DNA from: Nitrosospira sp. Nsp11
Lineage (GTDB): Bacteria > Pseudomonadota > Gammaproteobacteria > Burkholderiales > Nitrosomonadaceae
DNA length: 64,000 nt
NCBI RefSeq assembly: GCF_900142705.1
Contig: NZ_FRBV01000009.1
Span: 49,339 to 113,338 of the forward strand
Direction: 5' to 3'
Every line of letters begins with the position of its first letter. Within the stretch, counting starts at the first letter, position 1. Both the position numbers and the translations under genes were made by a program. The notes under the pieces were generated by a model. The model saw only the letters and a list, made by a program, of their open reading frames with translations, did not search any database and had not been told where the DNA came from. Below are positions 9,607 to 18,688 of the stretch, piece after piece.

Positions 9607-9777
9607 TCATAGGGAGTCTGGTCCGGAACAGCGTTTATAATCTGACACCGCCCAAAAGGCGTGCGCGAGAATTTTTTCATGCTTGGCAAAACGTTTCCAC
9701 TTCGGCTTATATTCAGCAGTTGAACGGGCGGAGCTATTAGGCCAACGGGATATGAAAGATCCTTTTTGCCATGGCAT
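9607..9777 (-). CDS. Possible small basic protein (56 residues), unrecognised
   Basis: A 56-codon frame with an ATG (9777) and TGA (9607) lies in the gap between pyrD and the TPR gene. The product is basic and aromatic-rich; its second half contains YKPKWKRFAKHEKILAHAFW and DYKRC. I do not recognise a family. It could be a genuine small protein or the remnant of a larger gene such as a transposase. There is no clear ribosome site. The remaining gap bases hold a TATAAT at 9636-9641 without a good -35 partner. Confidence 0.3.
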   Translation of the reverse strand: MPWQKGSFISRWPNSSARSTAEYKPKWKRFAKHEKILAHAFWAVSDYKRCSGPDSL

Positions 9778-9886
9778 CAGTCGAGCGAGCTAAAAAAATG
9801 AGCTGCCAGCGCCGCATCCAGATTCAGAAATTCCTTCGGGATTCGACAGAAAATTGCCCATTGTTTGTTACTTCTCATAGGACTAA

Positions 9887-10831
9887 ATGATTACATTCAT
9901 CAAGCGGGCTTCCTATTCTCTGATCTTCGTTCTCATGGCATCTTCGGGGTTGACTCATGCCATGACTGAATGGGATACGCTCAATCAGGAGTGGGAATTG
10001 CTTTATGAGCAGGGGGACTATAACCGTGCGACTGTAGTAGCTGCCAAGGCGCTGCAGATAGCTGAACAAACAAGGGAACCGGACCATTCCGACATTGCAT
10101 CGAGTCTGAACAGCCTGGCATTTTTATATAATGCCCGGGATCAGTATAAACAGGCGGAACCTCTTCTCATACGCGCCTTGGCTATTTTTGAAAAGTCTGT
10201 CGGGGAAGGCGCCGAGGTGGCGGCGACATTGAACAATCTTGCAATGCTTTACCGGAAACAAGGGCAATACGCGCAGGCCGAACCCTTGTATAAGCGCGCA
10301 TTGGCAATCGATGAGAAGGCGCTCGGCCCGGATCATCCAAATGTCGCAATGAGCCTGAACAACCTGGCACAGCTATATCAAGCCCAGGAACAGTACGCAC
10401 AGGCAGAACCTCTTCTCAAGCGCGCGCTGGAAATATTGGAGAAAACGCTTGGCGCGACCCATGCAAACGTGGCGATGACTTTGAACAACCTTGCGCTACT
10501 GTATACAGCCGAACAACAATATGCGCAGGCTGAACCGCTTTTTAAACGCGTATTGGCAATGTCGCAAAAGGCACTGGGTCCGGATCATCCAAGCGTTGCC
10601 TTGAGCTTGAATAATTTGGCAGGCATGTATAACGAACAGGGCAAGTACCCTTATGCCGAGCCACTGTTCAGGCGCGCATTGGCTATTTCAGAAAAAGCGC
10701 TGGGTCGAAATCATCCTAATGTAGCCACAAGCCTTGAAAACCTGGCGCAGCTCTATCGGGAAATTGGCCACGCGGATAAGGCAAAACCGCTGGCTACACG
10801 CGCAGCCGCGATAAGAGCGGCGCAGCGATAA
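9887..10831 (+). CDS. Secreted tetratricopeptide-repeat protein (kinesin-light-chain type)
   Basis: 314-residue protein with an N-terminal signal peptide (ITFIKRASYSLIFVLMASSG, cleavage near THA) followed by about six 42-residue TPR units of the kinesin-light-chain kind, with consensus HPNVAxSLNNLAxLYxxQxxYAxAEPLxKRALAIxEKALG. The DNA shows the same 126-base periodicity. Such proteins act as periplasmic or outer-membrane scaffolds, but the partner is not indicated here. It stands alone, divergent from pyrD and convergent with bpt. The repeats are similar enough to permit copy-number change by recombination. Confidence 0.85.
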   Translation: MITFIKRASYSLIFVLMASSGLTHAMTEWDTLNQEWELLYEQGDYNRATVVAAKALQIAEQTREPDHSDIASSLNSLAFLYNARDQYKQAEPLLIRALAIFEKSVGEGAEVAATLNNLAMLYRKQGQYAQAEPLYKRALAIDEKALGPDHPNVAMSLNNLAQLYQAQEQYAQAEPLLKRALEILEKTLGATHANVAMTLNNLALLYTAEQQYAQAEPLFKRVLAMSQKALGPDHPSVALSLNNLAGMYNEQGKYPYAEPLFRRALAISEKALGRNHPNVATSLENLAQLYREIGHADKAKPLATRAAAIRAAQR

Positions 10832-10884
10832 CTGCATAACGATAACTTTATAGCTTGATGTTCCAGCCGTTCCTGCGAGTGGTC

Positions 10885-11628
10885 TCAGTCTTCAGGAATC
10901 CGGGAGTTGCTCAGCGGCTCCCATTGTCCCCCGACCAAACCTTGCAGCGGCCTGAAGCCAGCCTTATATGCCATTTTCTGGCTTTCCTTTATCCAGTAAC
11001 CAAGATAAAGATAGGGCAATTTCAATAGCCGGCACAGTTGCACCTGCCATAAAATATTGTAGGTACCAAAGCTGGCACCCGGCACATCGGGATCGAAGAA
11101 AGTATATACAGAGGATATACCGTCGTGCAGTTCGTCGATAATACTGATCATGCGCAGCTTGCCATTTTCATGAAACTCGACAAGGCTGGAATTGACATTG
11201 CTTGGCAGCAGGAAGTGGCGGTATTGCTCCCGGCTGTCGCGATCCATGCCGCCGCCGCTATGCCGGCGCGCCTGATAGCGCAGGTATAGCGCATAGTGAT
11301 CCGGATGATAATAAAGACCGTGTTGAGTCGCGACCAGGTTCTGATGACGTTTCCAGGAACGACGTTGGGCGCGCCTTGAAATCAATTCGTCAACCACGAT
11401 CCGTACCGGCATGCAAGCACTGCAGTTGTCGCAGTACGGGCGATAGGTAAAAGCGCCACTACGGCGAAAGCCAGCCTGTACCAATGCACCATAGACACCG
11501 GTATCGATCAGGTGGCTGGGTGTCGCCACCTGAGATCGCGCCAATTGCTCCGGCAGGTAACTGCATGGATAAGACGCGGTAGTGTAAAACTGTAGCGTTG
11601 ATGACGGAAGATCATTCAAGTGACTCAT
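10885..11628 (-). CDS. bpt: Aspartate/glutamate leucyl-tRNA transferase (Bpt)
   Basis: Bacterial protein transferase that adds Leu to N-terminal Asp or Glu, a step of the N-end-rule degradation pathway. It has the ATE-family N-terminal cysteine region ([18 protein letters not shown]) and the C-terminal ATE domain (DLARRxH-like region, then [24 protein letters not shown]). Length of 247 residues is normal. Its start overlaps the end of aat by 17 bases, so the two N-end-rule transferases are co-transcribed. It is the last gene of the long ybgC-tol-que-aat run. Confidence 0.93.
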   Translation of the reverse strand: MSHLNDLPSSTLQFYTTASYPCSYLPEQLARSQVATPSHLIDTGVYGALVQAGFRRSGAFTYRPYCDNCSACMPVRIVVDELISRRAQRRSWKRHQNLVATQHGLYYHPDHYALYLRYQARRHSGGGMDRDSREQYRHFLLPSNVNSSLVEFHENGKLRMISIIDELHDGISSVYTFFDPDVPGASFGTYNILWQVQLCRLLKLPYLYLGYWIKESQKMAYKAGFRPLQGLVGGQWEPLSNSRIPED

Positions 11629-12310
11629 TATCCATACACCATTTGTCGACTCGTTCGGGATAGTTTACCAATTCTTTTAATTTTAGACTAAATTCCTTGC
11701 GGGAAATTTCCCGGGCGCCGAAAGAAGCGAGATGAGCGGTTTTCATCTGGCAGTCGATCATTTTGAAGCCCCGGCGCTCCAGGTGTCGTACCAGGTGCAC
11801 AAACGCAACTTTGGACGCATCGGTAGTGCGGGAAAACATGGATTCGCCAAAAAACATTTTTCCCTGCGCAACGCCGTACAATCCACCCACCAGCTCACCC
11901 TCCATCCACGTTTCGATGGAATGGGCCAAGCCCATCTCGTGCAGCGCAGTGTAAGCTGCGATCATCTCATCGTGTATCCATGTGCCTGGCCGCTCCTTGC
12001 GGGGCTCGGCACACGCCCGCACGACCTCGTTGAAAGCACTGTCGGCCCTGATCGTATAATTGGCCTTCTTCAGCGTTTTTCTTAGTGATCGAGATATTTT
12101 AAGTTCAGGGGGGAAAAGCACCATGCGCGGGTCCGGGCTCCACCATAAAATAGGGTCGCCCTCGTTGAACCATGGAAAAATCCCGCAGCGGTAGGCCGCG
12201 ATCAACCGTTGCGGCGAGAGATCGCCGCCAGCCGCAAGCAGGCCGTTAGGATGGGTGAGCGCAGTGCCTAACGGGGGAAAAGGGGTTTCGGGCGTGAGCC
12301 AGGGGATCAT
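11612..12310 (-). CDS. aat: Leucyl/phenylalanyl-tRNA--protein transferase
   Basis: Aat attaches Leu or Phe to proteins with N-terminal Lys or Arg, marking them for ClpAP through ClpS. Typical motifs are [23 protein letters not shown] (given by position near residue 11), [24 protein letters not shown] and [18 protein letters not shown], ending with [13 protein letters not shown]. Length of 232 residues is standard. It lies 30 bases after queC and overlaps bpt, giving a complete pair of N-end-rule tagging enzymes for both basic and acidic N-termini. Confidence 0.95.
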   Translation of the reverse strand: MIPWLTPETPFPPLGTALTHPNGLLAAGGDLSPQRLIAAYRCGIFPWFNEGDPILWWSPDPRMVLFPPELKISRSLRKTLKKANYTIRADSAFNEVVRACAEPRKERPGTWIHDEMIAAYTALHEMGLAHSIETWMEGELVGGLYGVAQGKMFFGESMFSRTTDASKVAFVHLVRHLERRGFKMIDCQMKTAHLASFGAREISRKEFSLKLKELVNYPERVDKWCMDNESLE

Positions 12311-12340
12311 GAAGAGAGGATGGTTGAATACGCTTTCCCG

Positions 12341-13066
12341 CTATGGAATCAAGGAATCAGGCGCAACTCCCCGTTTTGATAATGCGTTGATCACGCGTTG
12401 ATAACGCGTTACATCGGCCACGCCGGCTGATTCAAACCCCGCCCGCCGTAACCGGCAGGAATCGCACACGCCGCAGGCGCGCCCATCTTCATCCGCCTGA
12501 TAACACGACACGGTCGAACTGTAATCGAGCCCCAGCAAGATCCCCTGCTGAATAATCTGCGCTTTCGACAACGCTAGCAGGGGCGCGTGAATGCTTAGCC
12601 TGGTGCCTTCAATCGCGGCTTTCGTAGCAAGGTTCGCCATCTCCTCAAACGCCTGGATGTACTCTGGGCGGCAATCTGGATACCCCGAGTAGTCTATAAC
12701 GTTGACCCCAATAAAAATATCCCGGCTCTCAAGCACTTCGGCCCAGGCGAGCGCGAGAGACAACATGATGGTGTTACGGGCAGGCACATACGTGACCGGA
12801 ATACCGGCGCTGGAGCCTTCCGTCGGTATAGGGCTCGATTTATCCGTTAGCGCCGAACCGCCGAATACGGACAGGTCGAGCTTGATTACCTTGTGCTCGC
12901 GCGCGCCGATCGAATGAGCCAGTTCTTCCGCAGCTGCAAGTTCCGATGCGTGGCGCTGCCCATAATCCATGCTCAAGGCGTAGCATTCATACCCTCTACT
13001 ATGGGCAATGGCAAGGGTGGTGGCGGAGTCGAGCCCACCCGATAAAAGAACTACAGCCTTGGCCAT
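12341..13066 (-). CDS. queC: 7-cyano-7-deazaguanine synthase
   Basis: QueC converts 7-carboxy-7-deazaguanine to preQ0 using ATP and ammonia in queuosine biosynthesis. The N-terminal PP-loop [12 protein letters not shown], the SMDYGQRH motif and the C-terminal zinc site ([21 protein letters not shown], four cysteines) are all present. Length of 241 residues is usual. It is adjacent to queE (42 bases), the enzyme for the preceding step, supporting a queuosine sub-operon inside the tol transcript. Other que genes are not in the window. Confidence 0.95.
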   Translation of the reverse strand: MAKAVVLLSGGLDSATTLAIAHSRGYECYALSMDYGQRHASELAAAEELAHSIGAREHKVIKLDLSVFGGSALTDKSSPIPTEGSSAGIPVTYVPARNTIMLSLALAWAEVLESRDIFIGVNVIDYSGYPDCRPEYIQAFEEMANLATKAAIEGTRLSIHAPLLALSKAQIIQQGILLGLDYSSTVSCYQADEDGRACGVCDSCRLRRAGFESAGVADVTRYQRVINALSKRGVAPDSLIP

Positions 13067-13108
13067 GAAGTCAAGATGGGAAATTGGAGAGGTATTTTCG
13101 CTCGTTCT

Positions 13109-13849
13109 TCACCGTCCCGCGCCTTCTCCCCACAATAATTTGTGGAGCTGGATCTGCACCCGGACCATTACGCGGTCGCGTAACACCCATGCAGCCAACA
13201 TCGCGGGGTCAAGCTTGCCATAGACCGGCGAAAATAAAACAGGGCAGATGAGACTCAATTGACGCTCATGCATTACCTCCAACGCCCATTGATAGTCGGC
13301 TTCATCGCACAACACAAACTTCACTTCATCATGGGACGTGAGATGCTGGAGGTTTGGCCAGAAATTTCTTGCCACTTCGCCCGAACCCGGCGTTTTGATA
13401 TCCAGAATTTTCGAAACGCGATCATCTACTTCGGATATATCCAAGGCGCCGCTGGTTTCGAGCGATACCGAATAGCCTGCGTCACATAATAATGTAAGCA
13501 ATAGCAGGCATTCTTTCTGTGCCAGGGGCTCTCCTCCGGTCACCGTCACGTAGCGGGCACCGTAGCTGGCAACTTCGGCCAGAATATCGGAGATTGACAA
13601 ACGCTTTCCTCCGTAGAAAGCGTAATCGGTATCGCAATAAGCACAACGCAGCGGACAACCGGTCAGGCGTACAAAAACGGTCGGCAATCCTGAGCGGCTG
13701 GTTTCTCCCTGAAGAGAGAAAAATATCTCGCTGATACGCAAACTCTCCGCTTTGCGGGATCGCTCCGCTTCAGGGGATCGCTCCGCTTCGGGGGATCGTT
13801 TAACCTGGGATATAGGTGGAGGTGGAGGAGGAGAAAAGGTGTGAACCAT
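13109..13849 (-). CDS. queE: 7-carboxy-7-deazaguanine synthase with repeat-bearing N-terminal extension
   Basis: Radical-SAM enzyme that rearranges carboxy-tetrahydropterin to 7-carboxy-7-deazaguanine. The core starts near SEIFFSLQGETSRSG and has the cluster motif CPLRCAYC followed by DTDYAF, then VTVTGGEPLAQ. The protein carries about 33 extra N-terminal residues: six prolines, then a duplicated SPEAER encoded by an 18-base tandem repeat (13756-13789). There is no in-frame start between ATG 13849 and the core, so the extension should be translated. It sits between cpoB and queC. Confidence 0.92.
   Translation of the reverse strand: MVHTFSPPPPPPISQVKRSPEAERSPEAERSRKAESLRISEIFFSLQGETSRSGLPTVFVRLTGCPLRCAYCDTDYAFYGGKRLSISDILAEVASYGARYVTVTGGEPLAQKECLLLLTLLCDAGYSVSLETSGALDISEVDDRVSKILDIKTPGSGEVARNFWPNLQHLTSHDEVKFVLCDEADYQWALEVMHERQLSLICPVLFSPVYGKLDPAMLAAWVLRDRVMVRVQIQLHKLLWGEGAGR
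13756..13800. repeat. 18-bp tandem repeat within the queE 5' end
   Basis: Two copies of GGGATCGCTCCGCTTC spaced 18 bases apart (starting at 13756 and 13774), with a partial third unit starting at 13792. In queE this codes for the repeated residues SPEAER. Being a multiple of three, copy changes keep the frame. Confidence 0.8.
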
Positions 13850-13888
13850 ATCGTAGATGTACGGGACAATACTCCATGACTGGTTAAA

Positions 13889-14794
13889 TTACTTTTTAGT
13901 GATCAGCCGGCGCTTGGCCTTGTCGGCGGCCTCGCTACCCGGATACCTGGCCACCAGCGTTTCCAGGGTTTTCCTTGCAGCGGGTTTTTTATTCATTTCC
14001 TGCTGGCTGCTGGCGATGTTAAGCATTGCATCGGGCGCCTTCGCACTATCCGGGTAAGTCTTGATCAGCTTCTCCTGAGCACTGATGGCGCTCTTGAAAT
14101 CACGTAGCGCATAATAAGAATTACCGATCCAGTAATGGGCGCTCGGTGCAAAGCTGGAGCCGGGATAGGTCTTGAGAAACTTGTTAAACCGGGAAATGGC
14201 GTCTTGATAACTGCCGGCCTTGAACAAGCTGTAGGCAGCCTCATAGGCATCGCTTTCGCCATTCTTCGCCGATGCGGAGCTCATACCCTTGGCAGGTGTG
14301 CTCGCTGCGGACGAAACAACGGTGGCAGCCGTGGCTGCTGCTGGAGCCTCGGCTGCCGGTTCGGGTTCCATCCCGGGCGCGCCGTGCTCTGCGGCTGCCT
14401 CTGCAGATTCGGATGTTGCAGATCCGGATGCCTCAGGCTCGCCAGGCTGCTGCTCGATCCGCCGCAACCGGCTATCCAGATCAATATAAAAATCCCTCTG
14501 GCGCTTCTGTGAGGACTCGTTCTCGTTGACCAGTACTTCGATCTGGCCCTGCAACTTGTTCATGTCAAGTCTCAGGGCTTCGATCTGACTATGGAGTTCG
14601 AGCAACGGTTGATTGTTAAGCAGGTCCTCAAGCTTTACGACGCGCGATTCCAGCGCCTGTCCCTGACTGCGTACTTCCCCGATAGATGCTTTTTGCACGG
14701 CAATCTGCCGGCGCGCCTCCTCGTCGTCGAACACGCCGGCAAAGCTTGAATTACAGGCGATCACGAACACCAACCAGAAAGCGCGCAACGCCAC
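13889..14794 (-). CDS. cpoB: Cell division coordinator CpoB (YbgF)
   Basis: Periplasmic protein of the Tol-Pal system that links outer-membrane constriction with peptidoglycan synthesis. Domain order is a signal peptide (ALRAFWLVFVIACNSSFAG), an N-terminal coiled-coil trimerisation region (about residues 30-120), a long Ala/Pro/Glu linker, and a C-terminal TPR domain (YEAAYSLFKAGSYQDAI, YWIGNSYYALRDF, and similar). The start is GTG at 14794, two bases after the pal stop. The linker is longer and more Ala-rich than in E. coli. It is the last tol gene before queE. Confidence 0.92.
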   Translation of the reverse strand: MALRAFWLVFVIACNSSFAGVFDDEEARRQIAVQKASIGEVRSQGQALESRVVKLEDLLNNQPLLELHSQIEALRLDMNKLQGQIEVLVNENESSQKRQRDFYIDLDSRLRRIEQQPGEPEASGSATSESAEAAAEHGAPGMEPEPAAEAPAAATAATVVSSAASTPAKGMSSASAKNGESDAYEAAYSLFKAGSYQDAISRFNKFLKTYPGSSFAPSAHYWIGNSYYALRDFKSAISAQEKLIKTYPDSAKAPDAMLNIASSQQEMNKKPAARKTLETLVARYPGSEAADKAKRRLITKK

Positions 14795-14796
14795 GA

Positions 14797-15312
14797 TTAA
14801 TAGTCCCCTTGATAACGGATGTCGGCGCGGCGGTTCTCGGCCCAGGAGGCCTCGTCATGACCCGTAGCGCGGGGTTTCTCTTCTCCCAGGCTGACAGATT
14901 CAACCTGCGATTCCCTGGCCCCTGATAAAGTCATCACATACTTTACCGCATCGGACCGGCGCTGCCCCAGCGCAAGGTTATATTCCCTGCTTCCGCGTTC
15001 ATCTGTGTTGCCCTGCACCATCGCCTTGGCATTGGAGTTGTCGCGCAGATACTGGGCATGGGCCACTACCAGCGACTTGTATTCATCCTTTACCACGTAG
15101 CTGTCGAAATCGAAATAAACGCTGCGCCGTGAAAGAATATTATTGGGGTCGGTGAGCGGATTGAGGCTCGGCTCGCCTTCCCCTGACCTAGGAGTTTCCA
15201 TCCCCGTCCGGGCGCCTGCGGACCTGTCTTCCACATCGGCAGAAGGCTGGGGAGTCTTGCTCGCGCAGGCGGACAACACACTGATAAATAATACGGATAA
15301 AATCTTTTTCAT
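14797..15312 (-). CDS. pal: Peptidoglycan-associated lipoprotein Pal
   Basis: Outer-membrane lipoprotein that binds peptidoglycan and TolB. The signal sequence KKILSVLFISVLSAC ends in a lipobox whose Cys is near residue 16. After a flexible linker, the OmpA-like domain carries VYFDFDSYVVKDEY, GNTDERGSREYNLALGQRRSD and ENRRADIRY, the standard peptidoglycan-binding signature. Length of 171 residues is normal. It lies 40 bases after tolB. Confidence 0.95.
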   Translation of the reverse strand: MKKILSVLFISVLSACASKTPQPSADVEDRSAGARTGMETPRSGEGEPSLNPLTDPNNILSRRSVYFDFDSYVVKDEYKSLVVAHAQYLRDNSNAKAMVQGNTDERGSREYNLALGQRRSDAVKYVMTLSGARESQVESVSLGEEKPRATGHDEASWAENRRADIRYQGDY

Positions 15313-15352
15313 TTCATTTCCTTTAAAGTTAGCAAAAAATACGGAACCCGAA

Positions 15353-16651
15353 CTACTGGAGCCTTCGCAAAGGCCCCCACGCCGGCTCTCTTATGTCACC
15401 AGCCTGCGTTGAAAGCTGTTGTCTTGTTTTGCCGTCGCTCGACACGGCGGATAATATACCACGCCCCCTTACCTCGGATGCATAGAGGATGATCTTGCCG
15501 TTGGGAGCGAAGCTGGGGGATTCGTCAAATTGGGAATTAGTGAGCAATTGCACCTGGCGGGTAGCCAGATCCTGGGTCGCGACATTGAATCTGTCCCCAT
15601 TGCGGTGGACGAAGACGAAGCTTTTTCCGTCCGGACTGTAATGTGGGCTCACGTTGTAACTGCCCTCGAATGTGAGACGCTCTGCCGTTCCGGATGCACG
15701 CCCTGTGACTGCCATTCGATAAATCTGCGGACTGCCGCCACGGTCGGAAGTAAATATGATGGACTGCCCATCGGGCGAAAAACTAGGCTCGGTATCGATT
15801 CCGGCGCTTTGGCTGAGCCGTTGCAATCCGCTGCCATCGGCATTCACCAGGAAGATCTGCGAGCCACCCATCAGAGATAGCACTACTGCAAGCTTCTTTC
15901 CGTCCGGCGACCATGCCGGCGCGCTGTTGCTGCCCCTGAAATTGGCTACCGCCTTCCGCGCGCGCGTGGCCAGCGTCTGCACGTAAACGACCGGCTTTTT
16001 GTTCTCGAAGGATACATATGCCAACCGAGAACCATCCGGCGACCATGTGGGCGATATGATAGGTTCCGTGTACTCGATCACCGGCTGCGCATTGAAGCCG
16101 TCCGCATCCGCCACCTGCAAGGAATATTTTTTTCCCTGCTTCACCACGTAGGCAATGCGGGTGCTGAACACCCCCACATCCCCTGTCAGCTTTTCATAAA
16201 TCAGGTCCGCTATCCGATGCGCAGCGGCACGCAATTGTTCCGCGGGCACGGTCTCGGCATAAACCGCCAACTCCGCTTGTTTCGCGACATCCATTAACCG
16301 GACGCGGACTGCAACCTGACCCCCGGGCAAGGCCGTGGTGCTGCCAATGACCAGCGCACTGGCGCCGCGGTTCATCCAGTCAGGAAAACTCACCTCGATG
16401 GGCTCATGCGGCCTCAACCCGCCCGGATCAACCAGCCTGAACAGTCCGCTGCGTTGCAGATCGGCGGATACTACCGGCGTGATACTCTGACTGAGCCTTT
16501 CCTCCGCAGCAAAGGGCACGATGGCAATCGGAATCTGCGCCGCGCCGCCGCCGAAAATCTCGATGTCGAGAGCGGCATGCAGCGGCGCACTGATCACCGA
16601 CAGTAACAGGACAAAAATATAACCGGGAAATCTGCGCAAGCAAATTTGCAT
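15353..16651 (-). CDS. tolB: Tol-Pal system protein TolB
   Basis: Periplasmic TolB with a Sec signal peptide (cleavage near PLHA-ALDIEIFG), an N-terminal alpha/beta domain (PIAIVPFAAEE) and a C-terminal six-bladed beta-propeller with WD40-like PD40 repeats such as ISPTWSPDGSRLAYVS, SAPAWSPDGKKLAVVL and TEPSFSPDGQSIIFTS. Length of 432 residues is usual. It interacts with Pal and TolA and lies between tolA and pal in the standard order. Confidence 0.96.
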   Translation of the reverse strand: MQICLRRFPGYIFVLLLSVISAPLHAALDIEIFGGGAAQIPIAIVPFAAEERLSQSITPVVSADLQRSGLFRLVDPGGLRPHEPIEVSFPDWMNRGASALVIGSTTALPGGQVAVRVRLMDVAKQAELAVYAETVPAEQLRAAAHRIADLIYEKLTGDVGVFSTRIAYVVKQGKKYSLQVADADGFNAQPVIEYTEPIISPTWSPDGSRLAYVSFENKKPVVYVQTLATRARKAVANFRGSNSAPAWSPDGKKLAVVLSLMGGSQIFLVNADGSGLQRLSQSAGIDTEPSFSPDGQSIIFTSDRGGSPQIYRMAVTGRASGTAERLTFEGSYNVSPHYSPDGKSFVFVHRNGDRFNVATQDLATRQVQLLTNSQFDESPSFAPNGKIILYASEVRGRGILSAVSSDGKTRQQLSTQAGDIREPAWGPLRRLQ

Positions 16652-16689
16652 AAAAACAACCCTTTAAAGAATAATGGGAATTATACCAG

Positions 16690-17520
16690 TCATTCGTGAT
16701 AGTGCACCTTGACGCTCAGATTGCGGAATTTTGGAAAAAGCGCGGGATCAGGCGGCAGCGGAAGCGGTTTGGATAGAAAAATACCGCGTTCCACGGCGCT
16801 ATCGAAAGCAGCGAATCCGCTACTAGCGCGTAGCCTCACATCAAGAATATCTCCACCCGGAAGCAGCGTAACGTCGAATTCCACCACCGGATTGCCAGGC
16901 AGATCGGGTGGCATGACAATATTTCTCCTGATTTTTGCAAGTATTTTTGCCTTATATTCGGCCATTTCGTTTGCCAGGCGGGACTGCGCCACCGCCTGTG
17001 CCGCCTTAGCCTGTGCCTTGGCATTCGCTTCCTGCTGTTCCCGTTGAAGTTGCGCTACTTCCGCCGCCACTCGCGCTTTCTGCTCTTTCAGCTCCTGCTC
17101 TTTCTGCTCCTTTTCTTTTCGCTCTTTCTCTTTCCGCTCTTTCTGTTCCTGTTCTTTTTTTACCAGTTCTTTTTTTTCCACCGGCTTTTTTTCAACTGGG
17201 TTAGGCTTCTCGATTTTTTCCTTGAGGGCAATATCCGGCTTTGGGGGCGGCGGTGGCGTCTCGATCCTGGGTGGCAACGGCGCTGCTTCGGGCGGCGGCT
17301 GGACCGGCTTGGGCTCGGGCAGAGGCGGCGCTGCCTTGATAGCCGGCTGAACCGCTGGAGGCAGGCTGCTCCACAAATCCACCATCACCGGTTCTGTCGG
17401 ATATGTTTTCCAATTGAGTCCGAAAACCATGAAAGCGAAAAAAATGACGTGGACCAGTACCGCCAGCAGGCCCGCCCGCATCGCGCCCGGTTCAATTTCC
17501 GAGGGCTTCCTCAACGCCAT
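16690..17520 (-). CDS. tolA: Tol-Pal system protein TolA
   Basis: Inner-membrane protein spanning the periplasm. One N-terminal transmembrane helix (LLAVLVHVIFFAFMVFGL) is followed by a proline-rich section, a long Lys/Glu/Gln helical rod with many KEK/KEQ repeats (domain II) and a C-terminal TonB/TolA-like domain (PGNPVVEFDVTLLPGGDILDVRL). I chose ATG 17520, which has GGTGAG just upstream; a GTG three codons earlier is possible. The rod domain is shorter than in E. coli, as in other beta-proteobacteria. Confidence 0.92.
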   Translation of the reverse strand: MALRKPSEIEPGAMRAGLLAVLVHVIFFAFMVFGLNWKTYPTEPVMVDLWSSLPPAVQPAIKAAPPLPEPKPVQPPPEAAPLPPRIETPPPPPKPDIALKEKIEKPNPVEKKPVEKKELVKKEQEQKERKEKERKEKEQKEQELKEQKARVAAEVAQLQREQQEANAKAQAKAAQAVAQSRLANEMAEYKAKILAKIRRNIVMPPDLPGNPVVEFDVTLLPGGDILDVRLRASSGFAAFDSAVERGIFLSKPLPLPPDPALFPKFRNLSVKVHYHE

Positions 17521-17560
17521 TCCGCTCACCGTCTGTTCATATGAGATGGCCGCCCGCTGC

Positions 17561-17977
17561 TCACTTCGGTCTGGCCAGCAGCCCCACCTTTTTCACCTGC
17601 TGCTGTTGAAGAATGTCCATCACATTCATTACTTCTTCGTAACGTACATTCTTATCGCCGGCAATGACCACCGGCTGCTCAATATTTGCCGCCTGCTTCT
17701 GTTTAATCGCGCTGACCAATTCTTCACGATTGATCTTTTGTTCGCCTCCCGGCATGGAACGGTCATGCAATCCCAGGCTGCCGTCAGCCTTGACAATCAC
17801 CTCCAGCGGCGCTACCGGCGGCGCCAGCGATTTGCCTATCTGGGGCAACTCAATCTGACCGGGCGTGATGAGCGGCGCCGTAATCATAAAAATCACCAGC
17901 AGCACCAACATTACGTCAATGTATGGCACCACGTTTATTTCATTCATCAACCGACGTTTGGCGCGGCGCTCATTCAT
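17561..17977 (-). CDS. tolR: Tol-Pal system protein TolR
   Basis: ExbD/TolR-family protein of 138 residues. A single N-terminal membrane helix contains the conserved proton-pathway Asp (NVVPYIDVMLVLLVIFM), followed by a periplasmic domain ending in VKKVGLLARP. With TolQ it forms the proton-driven motor that energises TolA. It lies 24 bases after tolQ and 40 before tolA. Confidence 0.95.
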   Translation of the reverse strand: MNERRAKRRLMNEINVVPYIDVMLVLLVIFMITAPLITPGQIELPQIGKSLAPPVAPLEVIVKADGSLGLHDRSMPGGEQKINREELVSAIKQKQAANIEQPVVIAGDKNVRYEEVMNVMDILQQQQVKKVGLLARPK

Positions 17978-18001
17978 GGCGCTTACCCCATGAAAATGAT
18001 C

Positions 18002-18688
18002 TCATCCGCTCGCTTGACGCTGCAGGACATTGGATAATTCTTCCATGAAGCTCTCAAAACGGGTTGCCAGCCGATCGATGCGACTCGAATAACGGTTATA
18101 GGCGATAACCGCCGGAATCGCTGCAAACAACCCCATTGCCGTCGCGATCAGCGCCTCCGCAATGCCTGGCGCAACGTGAGCGATAGTGGCCTGGGTGACA
18201 TTGGATAAGCCCCTGAAGGAATTCATGATTCCCCAAACGGTACCAAACAGGCCAACGTAGGGGCTTACCGAACCCACCGTCGCAAGAAACGAAAGGTGCG
18301 ATTCAAGATTATCCATTTCGCGCTGATAGGTGGCCCGCATCGCGCGGCGCGTACTGTCCATCACCGTGGTGATGTCTGTTCCCGGCTGGCGTTTGTGTTT
18401 CATGAATTCCCGAAAACCAGCTTCGAAAATTCGTTCCATGCTGCCTGCCGTATGGCGCGAACCGGCGGCGCTTTGAAAAAGTGCATTGAGATCGGTTCCC
18501 TTCCAGAAAACATTCTCGAACTCATCGCTTTGCCTTATCGCCTCGCGGATGACGAACAGCTTGCGAAAGATGTACCACCACGACAGGAACGAAGCCAGCA
18601 GCAACAGCAACATTACCAGTTGCACCAGCAAGCTGGCACTGCCGATGAGGTGGAAAAGAGACATATCCTGGGTAACTGCCGGGCTCAT
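18002..18688 (-). CDS. tolQ: Tol-Pal system protein TolQ
   Basis: ExbB/TolQ-family proton channel subunit with three membrane helices: one near the N-terminus (LLVQLVMLLLLLASFLSWW) and two in the conserved C-terminal half (VGSVSPYVGLFGTVWGIMNSF and GIAEALIATAMGLFAAIPAV). I start it at ATG 18688 (MSPAVTQDMSLFHL), which overlaps the ybgC stop by four bases; a longer frame reaches into ybgC and adds 24 unlikely residues. Confidence 0.94.
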   Translation of the reverse strand: MSPAVTQDMSLFHLIGSASLLVQLVMLLLLLASFLSWWYIFRKLFVIREAIRQSDEFENVFWKGTDLNALFQSAAGSRHTAGSMERIFEAGFREFMKHKRQPGTDITTVMDSTRRAMRATYQREMDNLESHLSFLATVGSVSPYVGLFGTVWGIMNSFRGLSNVTQATIAHVAPGIAEALIATAMGLFAAIPAVIAYNRYSSRIDRLATRFESFMEELSNVLQRQASG

